A stretch of 64,000 nucleotides of DNA from an uncultured Pseudomonadota bacterium (lineage in GTDB: Bacteria; Myxococcota_A; UBA796; GCA-2862545), in NCBI GenBank assembly GCA_913061235.1, contig CAJXTB010000006.1:124001-188000 (forward strand), written 5' to 3'. The notes under the pieces are model-generated. The model ran no database searches. It saw only the letters and a program-made list of their open reading frames with translations, and was not told the origin of the DNA. Position 1 is the first letter of the stretch. Every line of letters starts with the position of its first letter. The translations under genes and the position numbers were made by a program. This document shows positions 24,992 to 35,129 of this stretch, in pieces.

Positions 24992-26953
24992 ATGCGCACC
25001 TTGCTTGTCACCGCACTGGCGTTCGCGTCTACGGCCAACGCCCAAGAACAGGGCTTTGACGCCCATGGTTTTGTACCAGGGCCCGTCGAAGCGACCGTTC
25101 GCGACCCCATCACTTGGGTTCGCCCCGGTGTGTTCTTCCCAGGAGACGCGTACGTTGCCGTGATTGGCGAGTACGTTCGCCGGCCGTTGGTTGCGGTGAC
25201 CACGTCGGAATCTGGTGGAGACCTGTCCGAGCGTGCGTTGATCCGCGACCTCGCCGTGGCCAATATCGTGGGGGGTGTGGCCTTCCATGAGCGCCTTCGG
25301 TTGGACGTCGCCGTGCCGGTCTACGCGGTGTCTGCGAATGATGGCGGCGTCATGGGACCCGCACCCGGAGACGTACGAAGCACCCTGACTGGCGTGTTCT
25401 TCCGCCCAGATGAGACGGTTGGTGGCGGTGGTGCCGGACTGGGCGCTTCCATCTGGCTAGACGCTCCCACGGGAATGCCAGAACGCTACCTAGGACGCGA
25501 AGGAATTGGAGGGGGTGGACGGCTGAGCTTCACCGCTGAGAGTCCTGTCGTGACCATGAATACCTTTGTGGGCATGCAGTTCGACCCGAGCATCGACGTG
25601 GCCAATGTCACCGGCTCCGACACCTTCCTCGGTGGCCTCGGGTTCGCCTTTGCCCTGTCCGACACCGTCGGCTTGGGTGTTGAAGCGCACGGTGCATTCT
25701 CGCTGTCGCAGAACACCATCAAGGGCTCCGCGTCTCCAGCAGAAGCGTTGATGGCGCTGAAGGTTATTGGCGACGGAGGCCGCCCGGTCTACACCATTGG
25801 CGTTGGACGGGCGATTACCCGAGGTATTGGCGCACCAGATCTGCGGGCCTTTGTCGGCATTGCCGTCGGCCGAAAGAAAGGTCTTCGCGAAGCGGACACG
25901 GACATTGTCAGCAGTGTGCTCGTGGCGGATGAATGCCCCGTCGAGCCCGAGACGCGCAATGGCTACCAAGATGAAGACGGCTGTCCGGACCAGCTGGGAA
26001 CCGTGCGTCCCATGGTCACCTTTGAGGGCCAGCCACGACTTGGCTCAGTGCTCACCATCGTGGGTCTAGATGAGGCGTACGAGAGCCCGCTTCGCTCGGA
26101 GATGACGCCACTGACTGTACTTCCGGGGACTGAGCTGTCTGCCTCGGCCATCAGCGACGGCTGTCTGACGGGCGAGTTTGGCTTGACCGTAGCGGAAGGC
26201 GACAACGCGCTGACCGTCGATCTACAGCGGGTCCTGGATGCACGTGTCACCGTGCAGGTCGAGGACTTGGATGGCAACCATATTGAAGGGGCTGAGGTTG
26301 CGTGGCTGTCGGACACGCCGCTGTGTGTGCCGGGTGACGCGCAGACCGTTGGGTCGAGTGGTCGCGTGCAGACCGCCGTTGGCGCAGGTGAGCACAACCT
26401 CGTTGTGGACGCCGAAGGCTACGAGATGATCTACGAGTCCTTTGTCTTTGAATCGGGGCAGGACCGGGATCTGGCGGTGGTGTTGACCCCCATCGTGGTC
26501 GAAGAACCCGAGCCGCAGAATGCCCTTGTGGTGGTGGAACGTCGTCGCATTGTCATTCTGGAGAAGGTGCTGTTTGAGACCGCGAAAGCCGTCATTCGGC
26601 CCGAGTCGTTTGAGCTGCTCGACCAGGTGTCGCAGATCATCGTCGAGAACCCCCAGGTGGGTCGTGTTGAAGTCGGTGGGCACACCGATTCGCGCGGGTC
26701 GGACCGCTACAACTTGGAGCTGTCCCAGCGCCGCTCGGATGCGGTTCGGGCGTTCCTCATTCGCCGAGGCGTGACCGAAGACCGCTTGATTGCGGTAGGA
26801 AATGGCGAAGAACGCCCCATTGCAGACAACGAGACAGAAGAGGGACGCGAGGCCAATCGTCGCGTTGAGTTCAACCTCATTGATGTCCCCGAAGATGACC
26901 AGCCCACGGACGCTGAGCCCACCCCTGACGCACCCGTCCAGGAGACCCCCTGA
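24992..26953 (+). CDS. OmpA-family porin with a large N-terminal beta-barrel-like domain
   Basis: A 653-aa protein with a clear signal peptide (MRTLLVTALAFASTANAQEQ). Residues about 25-300 alternate like an outer membrane barrel (GVAFHERLRLDVAVPVYAV, LGGLGFAFALSDTVGLGVEAHGAF). A TSP3-like signature follows (DECPVEPE, NGYQDEDGCPD). Residues about 335-500 are Ig/carboxypeptidase-regulatory-like (VEDLDGNHIEGAEVAW, VDAEGYE). Residues about 515-635 are the OmpA peptidoglycan-binding domain: VLFETAKAVIRPES, GGHTDSRGSD, LSQRRSDAVRAFL, GREANRRVEF. The ATG follows GAAGGGA. Its stop overlaps the start of the 940-aa gene (TGATG). The pair mirrors the one at 11-17 kb. Confidence 0.93.
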   Translation: MRTLLVTALAFASTANAQEQGFDAHGFVPGPVEATVRDPITWVRPGVFFPGDAYVAVIGEYVRRPLVAVTTSESGGDLSERALIRDLAVANIVGGVAFHERLRLDVAVPVYAVSANDGGVMGPAPGDVRSTLTGVFFRPDETVGGGGAGLGASIWLDAPTGMPERYLGREGIGGGGRLSFTAESPVVTMNTFVGMQFDPSIDVANVTGSDTFLGGLGFAFALSDTVGLGVEAHGAFSLSQNTIKGSASPAEALMALKVIGDGGRPVYTIGVGRAITRGIGAPDLRAFVGIAVGRKKGLREADTDIVSSVLVADECPVEPETRNGYQDEDGCPDQLGTVRPMVTFEGQPRLGSVLTIVGLDEAYESPLRSEMTPLTVLPGTELSASAISDGCLTGEFGLTVAEGDNALTVDLQRVLDARVTVQVEDLDGNHIEGAEVAWLSDTPLCVPGDAQTVGSSGRVQTAVGAGEHNLVVDAEGYEMIYESFVFESGQDRDLAVVLTPIVVEEPEPQNALVVVERRRIVILEKVLFETAKAVIRPESFELLDQVSQIIVENPQVGRVEVGGHTDSRGSDRYNLELSQRRSDAVRAFLIRRGVTEDRLIAVGNGEERPIADNETEEGREANRRVEFNLIDVPEDDQPTDAEPTPDAPVQETP

Positions 26954-29775
26954 TGCGTATCCTCTGCTTGTTGTCCTTGATGGGCTTCTCCAACGCATTC
27001 GCCGAAGGCACCAGCGAGCTGGGCGAGACCCAGCGCATGAGCCCATCTACGGCGTTGTCCGTGGACATTCTGTTTACCGGTGAGACCATCACCTGGTCCG
27101 GTCAGCACCCCATCCAGATCTGGGGACCGGGAAGCAATCCGAACACGGATGCACCGCTGGCAACGCTCAATTCCGGCGGCACGCTCTCAACCGGTGGCAC
27201 GGGCGTCGGCACCTACCAAGTGCGTCTGACGGGCAGCCAACAACAAGGAAATATTGGCTACGAGACTGACTGGGACCTCGCTGTTCCGCAGGCCACTGGC
27301 GGACGGGTCTGGAGCCGCGCTTGGCAGCTAGATGCCAACAGCTTCAGCGAAGCGAACGAGTTCAACGGCAGCTTCTACGCGCGCGTGGACGGCGGCGGCA
27401 ATGAGCTCGAGGCTGTTGTGGAGTTCCGCGCCGAGGGACTCGCCGGATTCATCTGGTTTGTCGCGGCAAATGACTTCGGTATCCGCAACCAAGACGGTCG
27501 GTCCTACGACTGGCCGAGTACCACGAATCCCGGCGTCAACGTCACCACCCAGCATCCGATCTACCTGCTTCCTCCGGAAGATGCGTCCTACATCACCGCC
27601 GACCCCCTGGTCACGGCAGACGACTTCTTCGTAGATGCGGAATGTGATGGCGTGTCCCCGGGCATCATCAGCGGCGAGTTTCGCTTCAACACCGACCTCA
27701 ACAAGACCTGGCACATCACCTGTGACCTCAACAATGACGGCGCCTTCGACATCACCACAGATGACGACGTCCATCTGCTCATCAGCAGCCAGACCGACGC
27801 TCGGGTCCTGTCCGACCCCAATGAACAAGACCGTCGCGTTCGCTGGGATGGCCTGAACAACGCTGGTGAGCCTGTTCCTCCGGGCTCCTACGAGTGCCAA
27901 GTTCTAGTGACTGTGGGTGAGTTCCACTACGTCGCGAGCGATGTAGAGACGGCCTACCCAGGGATTCGCTTGTTCCAGCTGGACGAGTTCGGCGGTCGCA
28001 CCGGCCTGCCCATGTTCTGGAACGATGGCGAGGTCGAATACCGCAACGCCCCTATGGGCAATGCTCTCGACTTCGACCCAGAGAACCCGGTTCTTCCCCT
28101 CAACTTCAGCGGTCCTGAAGGCATAGATAGCGGCAATGACTCAGACGCTTTTGACCCGAACGTCAACGCGCGCTCTTGGGGCTCTTTCCGCGAAGCGAGC
28201 AAGGGAAACACCAGCTACCTGGACACCTACACCTTCGTAGATTCGGCGGTCTCACTGAACTTCGACGTCGTCGTCCTCGACCCCCTGCTGGACTCGGACC
28301 TCGACACGCTGTCTGACCTAGACGAAGAGTGCTTCCACGGAACCAACCCCAACGTTCAAGACACGGATGACGACGGCCTGCGGGATGATGTCGAAGTGCG
28401 CGACCTGCCAACCGACCCACTCGTAGACGACACAGACGGTGACGGCATCGCAGACGGCGAAGAAGTAGGCGACCCGAGCAATCCGACCAACACCGATGAC
28501 GACGCCCTCATCGACGCCCTAGACCCAGACGACGACGGCGACGGCATCCCCACCGTGGATGAGACCGGCCAAGGCGACACCGACGATGACGAGCTGCCCA
28601 ACTACCTAGACCCCGATGATGACGGCGACGGCATTCCGACCGAAGACGAGTCTGGCGACACCGACAACGACGACATCGACAACTACCTAGACGCAGACGA
28701 CGACGGTGACGGCCTGAACACCGAGTTCGAGACCGAGTTCGGAGACACAGACGGCGACGACCTGCCCGACTACCTAGACGATGACGACGACAACGACGGT
28801 ATCCCCACAGTCGACGAAGACTTGAACGGCAACGGCGACTACTTCGACGACAACAGCGACGGCGACAGCCTGCCCGACTACCGCGACCCAGATGACGATG
28901 ACGACGGCATTCCGACAGCGGTCGAAGGCACAGGCGACCCCGATGGCGACGACATCCCAGCCTACCTAGACGACGACAGCGATGGCGACAGCATTCTGGA
29001 CGTCGTTGAAGGGACCGGAGACACGGACGGCGACAACATTCCCGACTTCCTAGACGCAGACGACGACGGCGACGGCATCCCGACCGCTGAGGAAGCCCCT
29101 CGTGGCAACACCGATGGCGACAACGAACCCGACTACCTAGACGAAGACGACGACGGCGACGGCATTCCCACTCTTGTGGAAGGCGACGGCAACCCAGATG
29201 GGGACGACCTGCCGAACTACCTAGACGAAGACAGCGACGGTGATGGCCTGAGCGACAGCTTTGAGACCGCCGTGGACACCGACGGCGACAACACCGGCGA
29301 CTACTTGGACACCGACAGCGATGACGACGGCGTAGGGGACGAGACCGAAGGCCGCACCGACACCGACGGCGACCTGATTCCCGACTTCCGCGACACCGAT
29401 GACGACGGCGACAGCGTTCCAACCGCGGACGAGCCCGGAGACACCGACGAAGACGGCACCGACGACTACCTAGACACCGACGATGATGACGACGGCATTC
29501 CGACCCTCGAAGAGGCGGCGTGGACGGACAGCGATGTCGACGGTGACGACGTGCCCAACTGGCGTGACCTCGACAGCGATGGCGACGCGCTGTCCGACGA
29601 AGAGGAAGGCACCGTAGACACGGACGACGACGGTGTTCCCGACTACTTGGACCCCGACGGCGCGTACGGCACCTACTACAAGGGCGGCTGTACACTGGAC
29701 CACACCCGGGGCCTGTCCTTCGGCTGGTTGGCGCTTCTCTTGCCGCTCGTCGTTCGGCGTCGGAGGACCCAATAA
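26953..29775 (+). CDS. Large surface protein with a TSP3-type Asp-rich array and Gly-Cys sorting tail
   Basis: A 940-aa protein with a signal peptide (MRILCLLSLMGFSNAFA). Residues about 20-440 form a beta-rich domain that I cannot name (QIWGPGSNPNTD, FYARVDGGGNELEAVVEFRA). Residues about 445-900 are a long array of about 26-residue Asp-rich units with core DDDGDGIPTxxE and DGDDLPDYLD, a TSP3-like calcium-binding stalk. The tail GGCTLDHTRG, a hydrophobic helix and VRRRRTQ resembles MYXO-CTERM. The start codon overlaps the upstream ompA stop, and its own stop overlaps the start of the next gene (TAATG), so four genes from 24992 on are probably one operon. Likely role: extracellular fibre tied to the OmpA porin. 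Confidence 0.87.
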   Translation: MRILCLLSLMGFSNAFAEGTSELGETQRMSPSTALSVDILFTGETITWSGQHPIQIWGPGSNPNTDAPLATLNSGGTLSTGGTGVGTYQVRLTGSQQQGNIGYETDWDLAVPQATGGRVWSRAWQLDANSFSEANEFNGSFYARVDGGGNELEAVVEFRAEGLAGFIWFVAANDFGIRNQDGRSYDWPSTTNPGVNVTTQHPIYLLPPEDASYITADPLVTADDFFVDAECDGVSPGIISGEFRFNTDLNKTWHITCDLNNDGAFDITTDDDVHLLISSQTDARVLSDPNEQDRRVRWDGLNNAGEPVPPGSYECQVLVTVGEFHYVASDVETAYPGIRLFQLDEFGGRTGLPMFWNDGEVEYRNAPMGNALDFDPENPVLPLNFSGPEGIDSGNDSDAFDPNVNARSWGSFREASKGNTSYLDTYTFVDSAVSLNFDVVVLDPLLDSDLDTLSDLDEECFHGTNPNVQDTDDDGLRDDVEVRDLPTDPLVDDTDGDGIADGEEVGDPSNPTNTDDDALIDALDPDDDGDGIPTVDETGQGDTDDDELPNYLDPDDDGDGIPTEDESGDTDNDDIDNYLDADDDGDGLNTEFETEFGDTDGDDLPDYLDDDDDNDGIPTVDEDLNGNGDYFDDNSDGDSLPDYRDPDDDDDGIPTAVEGTGDPDGDDIPAYLDDDSDGDSILDVVEGTGDTDGDNIPDFLDADDDGDGIPTAEEAPRGNTDGDNEPDYLDEDDDGDGIPTLVEGDGNPDGDDLPNYLDEDSDGDGLSDSFETAVDTDGDNTGDYLDTDSDDDGVGDETEGRTDTDGDLIPDFRDTDDDGDSVPTADEPGDTDEDGTDDYLDTDDDDDGIPTLEEAAWTDSDVDGDDVPNWRDLDSDGDALSDEEEGTVDTDDDGVPDYLDPDGAYGTYYKGGCTLDHTRGLSFGWLALLLPLVVRRRRTQ

Positions 29776-30299
29776 TGATTGCTGCACTCTTGCTACTGCT
29801 CGCGCCAGCGCTTGCCGCAGACGGTCCAGAGGTCACACGTGACATTGGTCGTGCTGGCGAAGTTGTGGTGTTGTGGCCGCGCATCTCGCCCATTACCGAA
29901 GACCCGCAGATACTCCAGATTGCCGCAGAAGCTCAGTCGGTGTTGTCGCAGCTGGCCCAGAGCTTGGACCAAGAGCCCAATGTTCGGCCAATGCCCGAGC
30001 GGGTCTGCCCACGCGAGAAGAACGGATGCCGGGTGCCCACGCTGTCTGCTCTCATTGCGCATCAAGACGGTGGATGTGCGGTCATTGGGCTGGTCAGTGC
30101 CGCTGGTGAGGCCCCTACCGAGGTCATTGGTTGGGTGGGTCACGTTCAGGTGCGCGAGCGCTCTGTGGCGTTTCGTGAGGCGCCAGAGAGCATTGTGCGA
30201 ATCGCGGATTTTGCCCCGTGTGACAGCGTGTTGGCGGCTCTGCCAGAGCGGTCTGACGTGCTCACCGATGCCTTACGAGCCGCCCTGGTTGCACCCTAG
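29775..30299 (+). CDS. Small secreted protein of unknown function
   Basis: The 174-aa product starts MIAALLLLLAPALAADGP, a signal peptide. The ATG overlaps the stop of the 940-aa gene (TAATG), a translational-coupling signal. The mature part has cysteines in RVCPREKNGCRVP, GGCAVIG and FAPCDSV, suggesting disulfides. Mixed alpha/beta content, no motif of a known family. Its position in the OmpA-stalk operon suggests a role in assembly or as a bound periplasmic partner. Confidence 0.7.
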   Translation: MIAALLLLLAPALAADGPEVTRDIGRAGEVVVLWPRISPITEDPQILQIAAEAQSVLSQLAQSLDQEPNVRPMPERVCPREKNGCRVPTLSALIAHQDGGCAVIGLVSAAGEAPTEVIGWVGHVQVRERSVAFREAPESIVRIADFAPCDSVLAALPERSDVLTDALRAALVAP

Positions 30300-30311
30300 A
30301 GTGGCCGTCTC

Positions 30312-31250
30312 ATGCTGATTCTTCTTGCGGCGATTGCGGCCGCGGTGCCGCGCTCGCCGTGTGCTGACCATGTCGCGCCGACCCTCGACCTCACCGGCGA
30401 CCTTCGCGGTGCGGACCTGGCCTGCGCAGACCTGCGTCACCTCGACCTTCGTGGTGTGGACCTGACGGGCGCCGAGCTTACCGGGGCTTGGCTTCACGGA
30501 ACGGACCTTCGCGGCGCGACTCTGATTGACGCGCAGCTGTACTTTGCCCATCTCGAAGGCGCAGATCTACGCGAGGCCGACCTCACCGATGCCTACCTAC
30601 GGCGTGCCGTTCTGCGCGAAGCGAACCTGTCGGACGCGGTGCTCGACCGTACCGACCTGTGCTGGGTAGACCTGACCAATGCGGCCTACATCACCACCGC
30701 TCAGACCGACCGCACAGTGTACTGCCGAAGCACGCTGCGACCGGATGAACTGTTTCGGCCAGACGATGAGTATGGGTGGCACTTCAAGCCGTTCTTCCGT
30801 GAGCCGCGTGTGAACATGGTGACGGTGAACTCGCTCGATCGACTAGGTCTCACCCAGTATGTCGACCTGCGTTCAGCCAATTACACCGGAGATGTGAGGC
30901 TGTTCGACGACCTCGGCACCTCGGTAGGTGTCGGTGTGCTCGGTGCCGAGTTCGTCCCGCGATTCCTAGATGCCAGTCACCGACACACGCTGTCGGCTGT
31001 GGGATTGACGCTAGGTCTCGGCTTTGGAAGCGGCCAGGTGGACGAGCAGAGCTTCACCTTTGTCTCAACGAGCGTTGGACCCTTCGTGCAGCCGGTCTCG
31101 TTCCTACAGCTTGAGGCGGGGGTTGCGGTCGGCGCTACCCTCAATGATACCTTCGCAAGCAAGGTGGATGTCTCCGCCTACTATGGCGTGCGCGTCAACA
31201 TTCGCCCGCTCGTGGCTATCCTCGACGACTTGGCCGAAGCGGTCTTTTAG
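30312..31250 (+). CDS. Secreted pentapeptide-repeat protein with a C-terminal barrel-like domain
   Basis: The 312-aa protein has a short signal-like start (MLILLAAIAAAVPRSPC). Residues about 25-122 contain about 20 A(D/N)LXX pentapeptides (LRGADLACADLRHLDLRGVD), which fold as a right-handed quadrilateral beta-helix. Residues about 165-312 are strand-like with glycine and aromatic belts (VGVGVLGAEFVPRF, SAVGLTLGLGFGSGQ, VGPFVQPVSFLQLEAGVAVGATL, YYGVRVNIRPLVAI), compatible with a short outer-membrane barrel. Fusion of the two is unusual. It follows the 174-aa gene by 12 bases in the OmpA-stalk operon. DNA-mimic roles are known for some pentapeptide proteins, but a periplasmic/surface location makes that unlikely here. 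Confidence 0.8.
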   Translation: MLILLAAIAAAVPRSPCADHVAPTLDLTGDLRGADLACADLRHLDLRGVDLTGAELTGAWLHGTDLRGATLIDAQLYFAHLEGADLREADLTDAYLRRAVLREANLSDAVLDRTDLCWVDLTNAAYITTAQTDRTVYCRSTLRPDELFRPDDEYGWHFKPFFREPRVNMVTVNSLDRLGLTQYVDLRSANYTGDVRLFDDLGTSVGVGVLGAEFVPRFLDASHRHTLSAVGLTLGLGFGSGQVDEQSFTFVSTSVGPFVQPVSFLQLEAGVAVGATLNDTFASKVDVSAYYGVRVNIRPLVAILDDLAEAVF

Positions 31251-31256
31251 GCCAGC

Positions 31257-33935
<2,679 letters not shown>

Positions 33936-34010
33936 GTCTGATCGTGGTCCCTGAACGCCGGAGTGTCAACTACTCTGGTAGAACAGTCCGGTTTGCGAAA
34001 GTACAACGAG

Positions 34011-34088
34011 AGAGGTCAAGGGCCGAGCGCTCGGGGGACACATTCGGATCCATTCCTGGGGAGAAACTGCTCCCGGTCCTTGACCTCT
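34011..34088. ncRNA. Candidate structured RNA or leader with an 11-bp closing stem
   Basis: AGAGGTCAAGG (34011-34021) pairs perfectly with CCTTGACCTCT (34078-34088). Inside are a 12-bp palindrome CCGAGCGCTCGG (34023-34034) and a hairpin GGGAG/CTCCC (34059-34063 and 34070-34074, six-base loop). This layout is a closed junction with two arms. It resembles no riboswitch family I know. As the stems are DNA palindromes, it could equally be an operator cluster; strand is not determined. Confidence 0.4.
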
Positions 34089-34108
34089 AGTCGTTGCAAC
34101 CAGTGGCT

Positions 34109-34178
34109 GCTTACACGAACAATGTAAGCGACTGATAAGTAAGTGGCCATCCCCCATCCGGGTGAGGGGCTTCTTACA
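34109..34178 (+). promoter_or_regulatory. Mutually exclusive hairpins ahead of the LuxR-type gene
   Basis: GCTTACA (34109-34115) pairs with TGTAAGC (34123-34129) over a 7-base loop. The same TGTAAG (34123-34128) can instead pair with CTTACA at 34173-34178. A further GTAAG (34139-34143) also pairs with CTTAC at 34173-34177, enclosing a strong CCCC/GGGG hairpin (34151-34169). This is the layout of an attenuator-like switch, though no T-run follows. Confidence 0.35.
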
Positions 34179-34257
34179 TCCTGGACGGGTCGTGAGTGTC
34201 TGTCTGGAATGTCAGAAGACTACCACCAGCGGACGTGGTTTTCGTCGGCGCGTTTGG

Positions 34258-34273
34258 TGGCGCGAATCTTGCT
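34258..34273 (+). promoter_or_regulatory. Sigma-54-like -24/-12 promoter match
   Basis: TGGCGCGAATCTTGCT matches TGGCACRNNNNTTGCW at all conserved bases except A to G at position 5, with exact 10-bp spacing between GG and GC. A start near 34284 would leave about 12 bases before the ATG at 34296, which just includes GGAGG. Roughly one such match per window is expected by chance, so its location is the main argument. Confidence 0.35.
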
Positions 34274-34295
34274 TTTAGGGATGTGGAGGTCTTCC

Positions 34296-35129
34296 ATGTC
34301 GTTGCCCAATCCAGATGTTCGTCGTGTTCTGGAACGTCTTGAGTCGCAGGTCGAATCTTTGTGCGTACACGAGGTGGTCTTGGCCAGCGGTCGCCCAGCG
34401 TTGGGGCGGTGCTGGGTGGGGGACACCGTTCACGGAGTCGATGTCGGGACTCCGGTTTCGGCCTATGTCTCAGAGCCGGATGAGTCCGTCATTTTGGCCT
34501 TCAATAGCTTTGTTCGCTCTGACGGTCAGTCCGATCAGTGGTTCACATTCTTGAGTGGTCGCGGCCGAGTTGTGGCGCTTGTGACTTGCGAATCGTCTGA
34601 CCTAGGTCAGCTTCGACAGGTCCGACGTGTGCTGTGCGAAGACCTGACCGACCCCCTGTTTGACCAAGCCGTCTATGCGACGGATTTTTTTGTGATTCTC
34701 GACGCATCGGGTCGGCCGCAGTCGGCATCGGCGGATGCTCCTCGCCAGTGGCAGCAGTCGGTGGGGCTCGACCGGCTTGAGCAAGCGGCGCGTTGGCTCG
34801 CGAATGGCGATCGAATTCGTACGCTGGTACCCGGATACTTGGTGGAGATGCGTAGGCTCGTTGGGGGGTCAGATGAGGCCATCTTGGCGTGTTTTTCGCC
34901 TGTTGGTGTCGCGCCTCGACCGGAGCTGGCGGCGTTGTCTCCAACACAAGGCCGAGTGGTGCGCTTTGCCGCTGCGGGTGCAACCACACCAGAGATTGCG
35001 CGTGCAATGCGGCGGTCAGCCGGCACGGTTCGAACCCATCTGCGCGAGGCGTATAGGCGGTTGGACGTCGCCTCTCGTCTGGAGCTAATGGCGTCGTCAG
35101 AGGAGCTGACTGGCTGGGGCGCGCGGTGA
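34296..35129 (+). CDS. LuxR-type transcription regulator
   Basis: The ATG at 34296 is chosen over upstream starts because GGAGG (34285-34289) sits six bases ahead. The 277-aa protein has a C-terminal LuxR/GerE helix-turn-helix (about 220-277: LSPTQGRVVRFAAAGATTPEIARAM, then AGTVRTHLREAYRRLDVASR). The N-terminal 210 residues have no receiver motif; a PAS-like segment (DFFVILDASGRPQSASADA) may sense a ligand or partner. The stop overlaps the start of the next gene (GTGA), so it is coupled to the GAF/AAA+ regulator. Likely a DNA-binding regulator of this cassette or of the divergent surface lipoprotein. Confidence 0.85.
   Translation: MSLPNPDVRRVLERLESQVESLCVHEVVLASGRPALGRCWVGDTVHGVDVGTPVSAYVSEPDESVILAFNSFVRSDGQSDQWFTFLSGRGRVVALVTCESSDLGQLRQVRRVLCEDLTDPLFDQAVYATDFFVILDASGRPQSASADAPRQWQQSVGLDRLEQAARWLANGDRIRTLVPGYLVEMRRLVGGSDEAILACFSPVGVAPRPELAALSPTQGRVVRFAAAGATTPEIARAMRRSAGTVRTHLREAYRRLDVASRLELMASSEELTGWGAR

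Larger units (their letters stand above)
33936..34295. other. 360-bp divergent intergenic region rich in inverted repeats
   Basis: It lies between the glycine-rich lipoprotein (leftward) and the LuxR-type gene (rightward). It holds a multi-stem candidate structure (34011-34088), a second set of alternative hairpins (34109-34178), and a sigma-54-like promoter match (34258-34273). No open frame with convincing coding character is seen here. Confidence 0.55.

Noticed and set aside
28508-29893. 461-aa Arg-rich frame on the minus strand
   Set aside because: It is opposite the Asp/Gly-rich TSP3 array and its composition (Arg, Cys, His) follows from the complement of that repeat; no domain or signal.
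34143-34295. Upstream extension of the LuxR-type gene
   Set aside because: GGAGG at 34285-34289 clearly supports ATG 34296; upstream residues show no conserved domain and lie across the hairpins.
35028-35040. tRNA T-arm-like GGTTCGAACCC
   Set aside because: It lies in the LuxR-type coding sequence with no cloverleaf around it.
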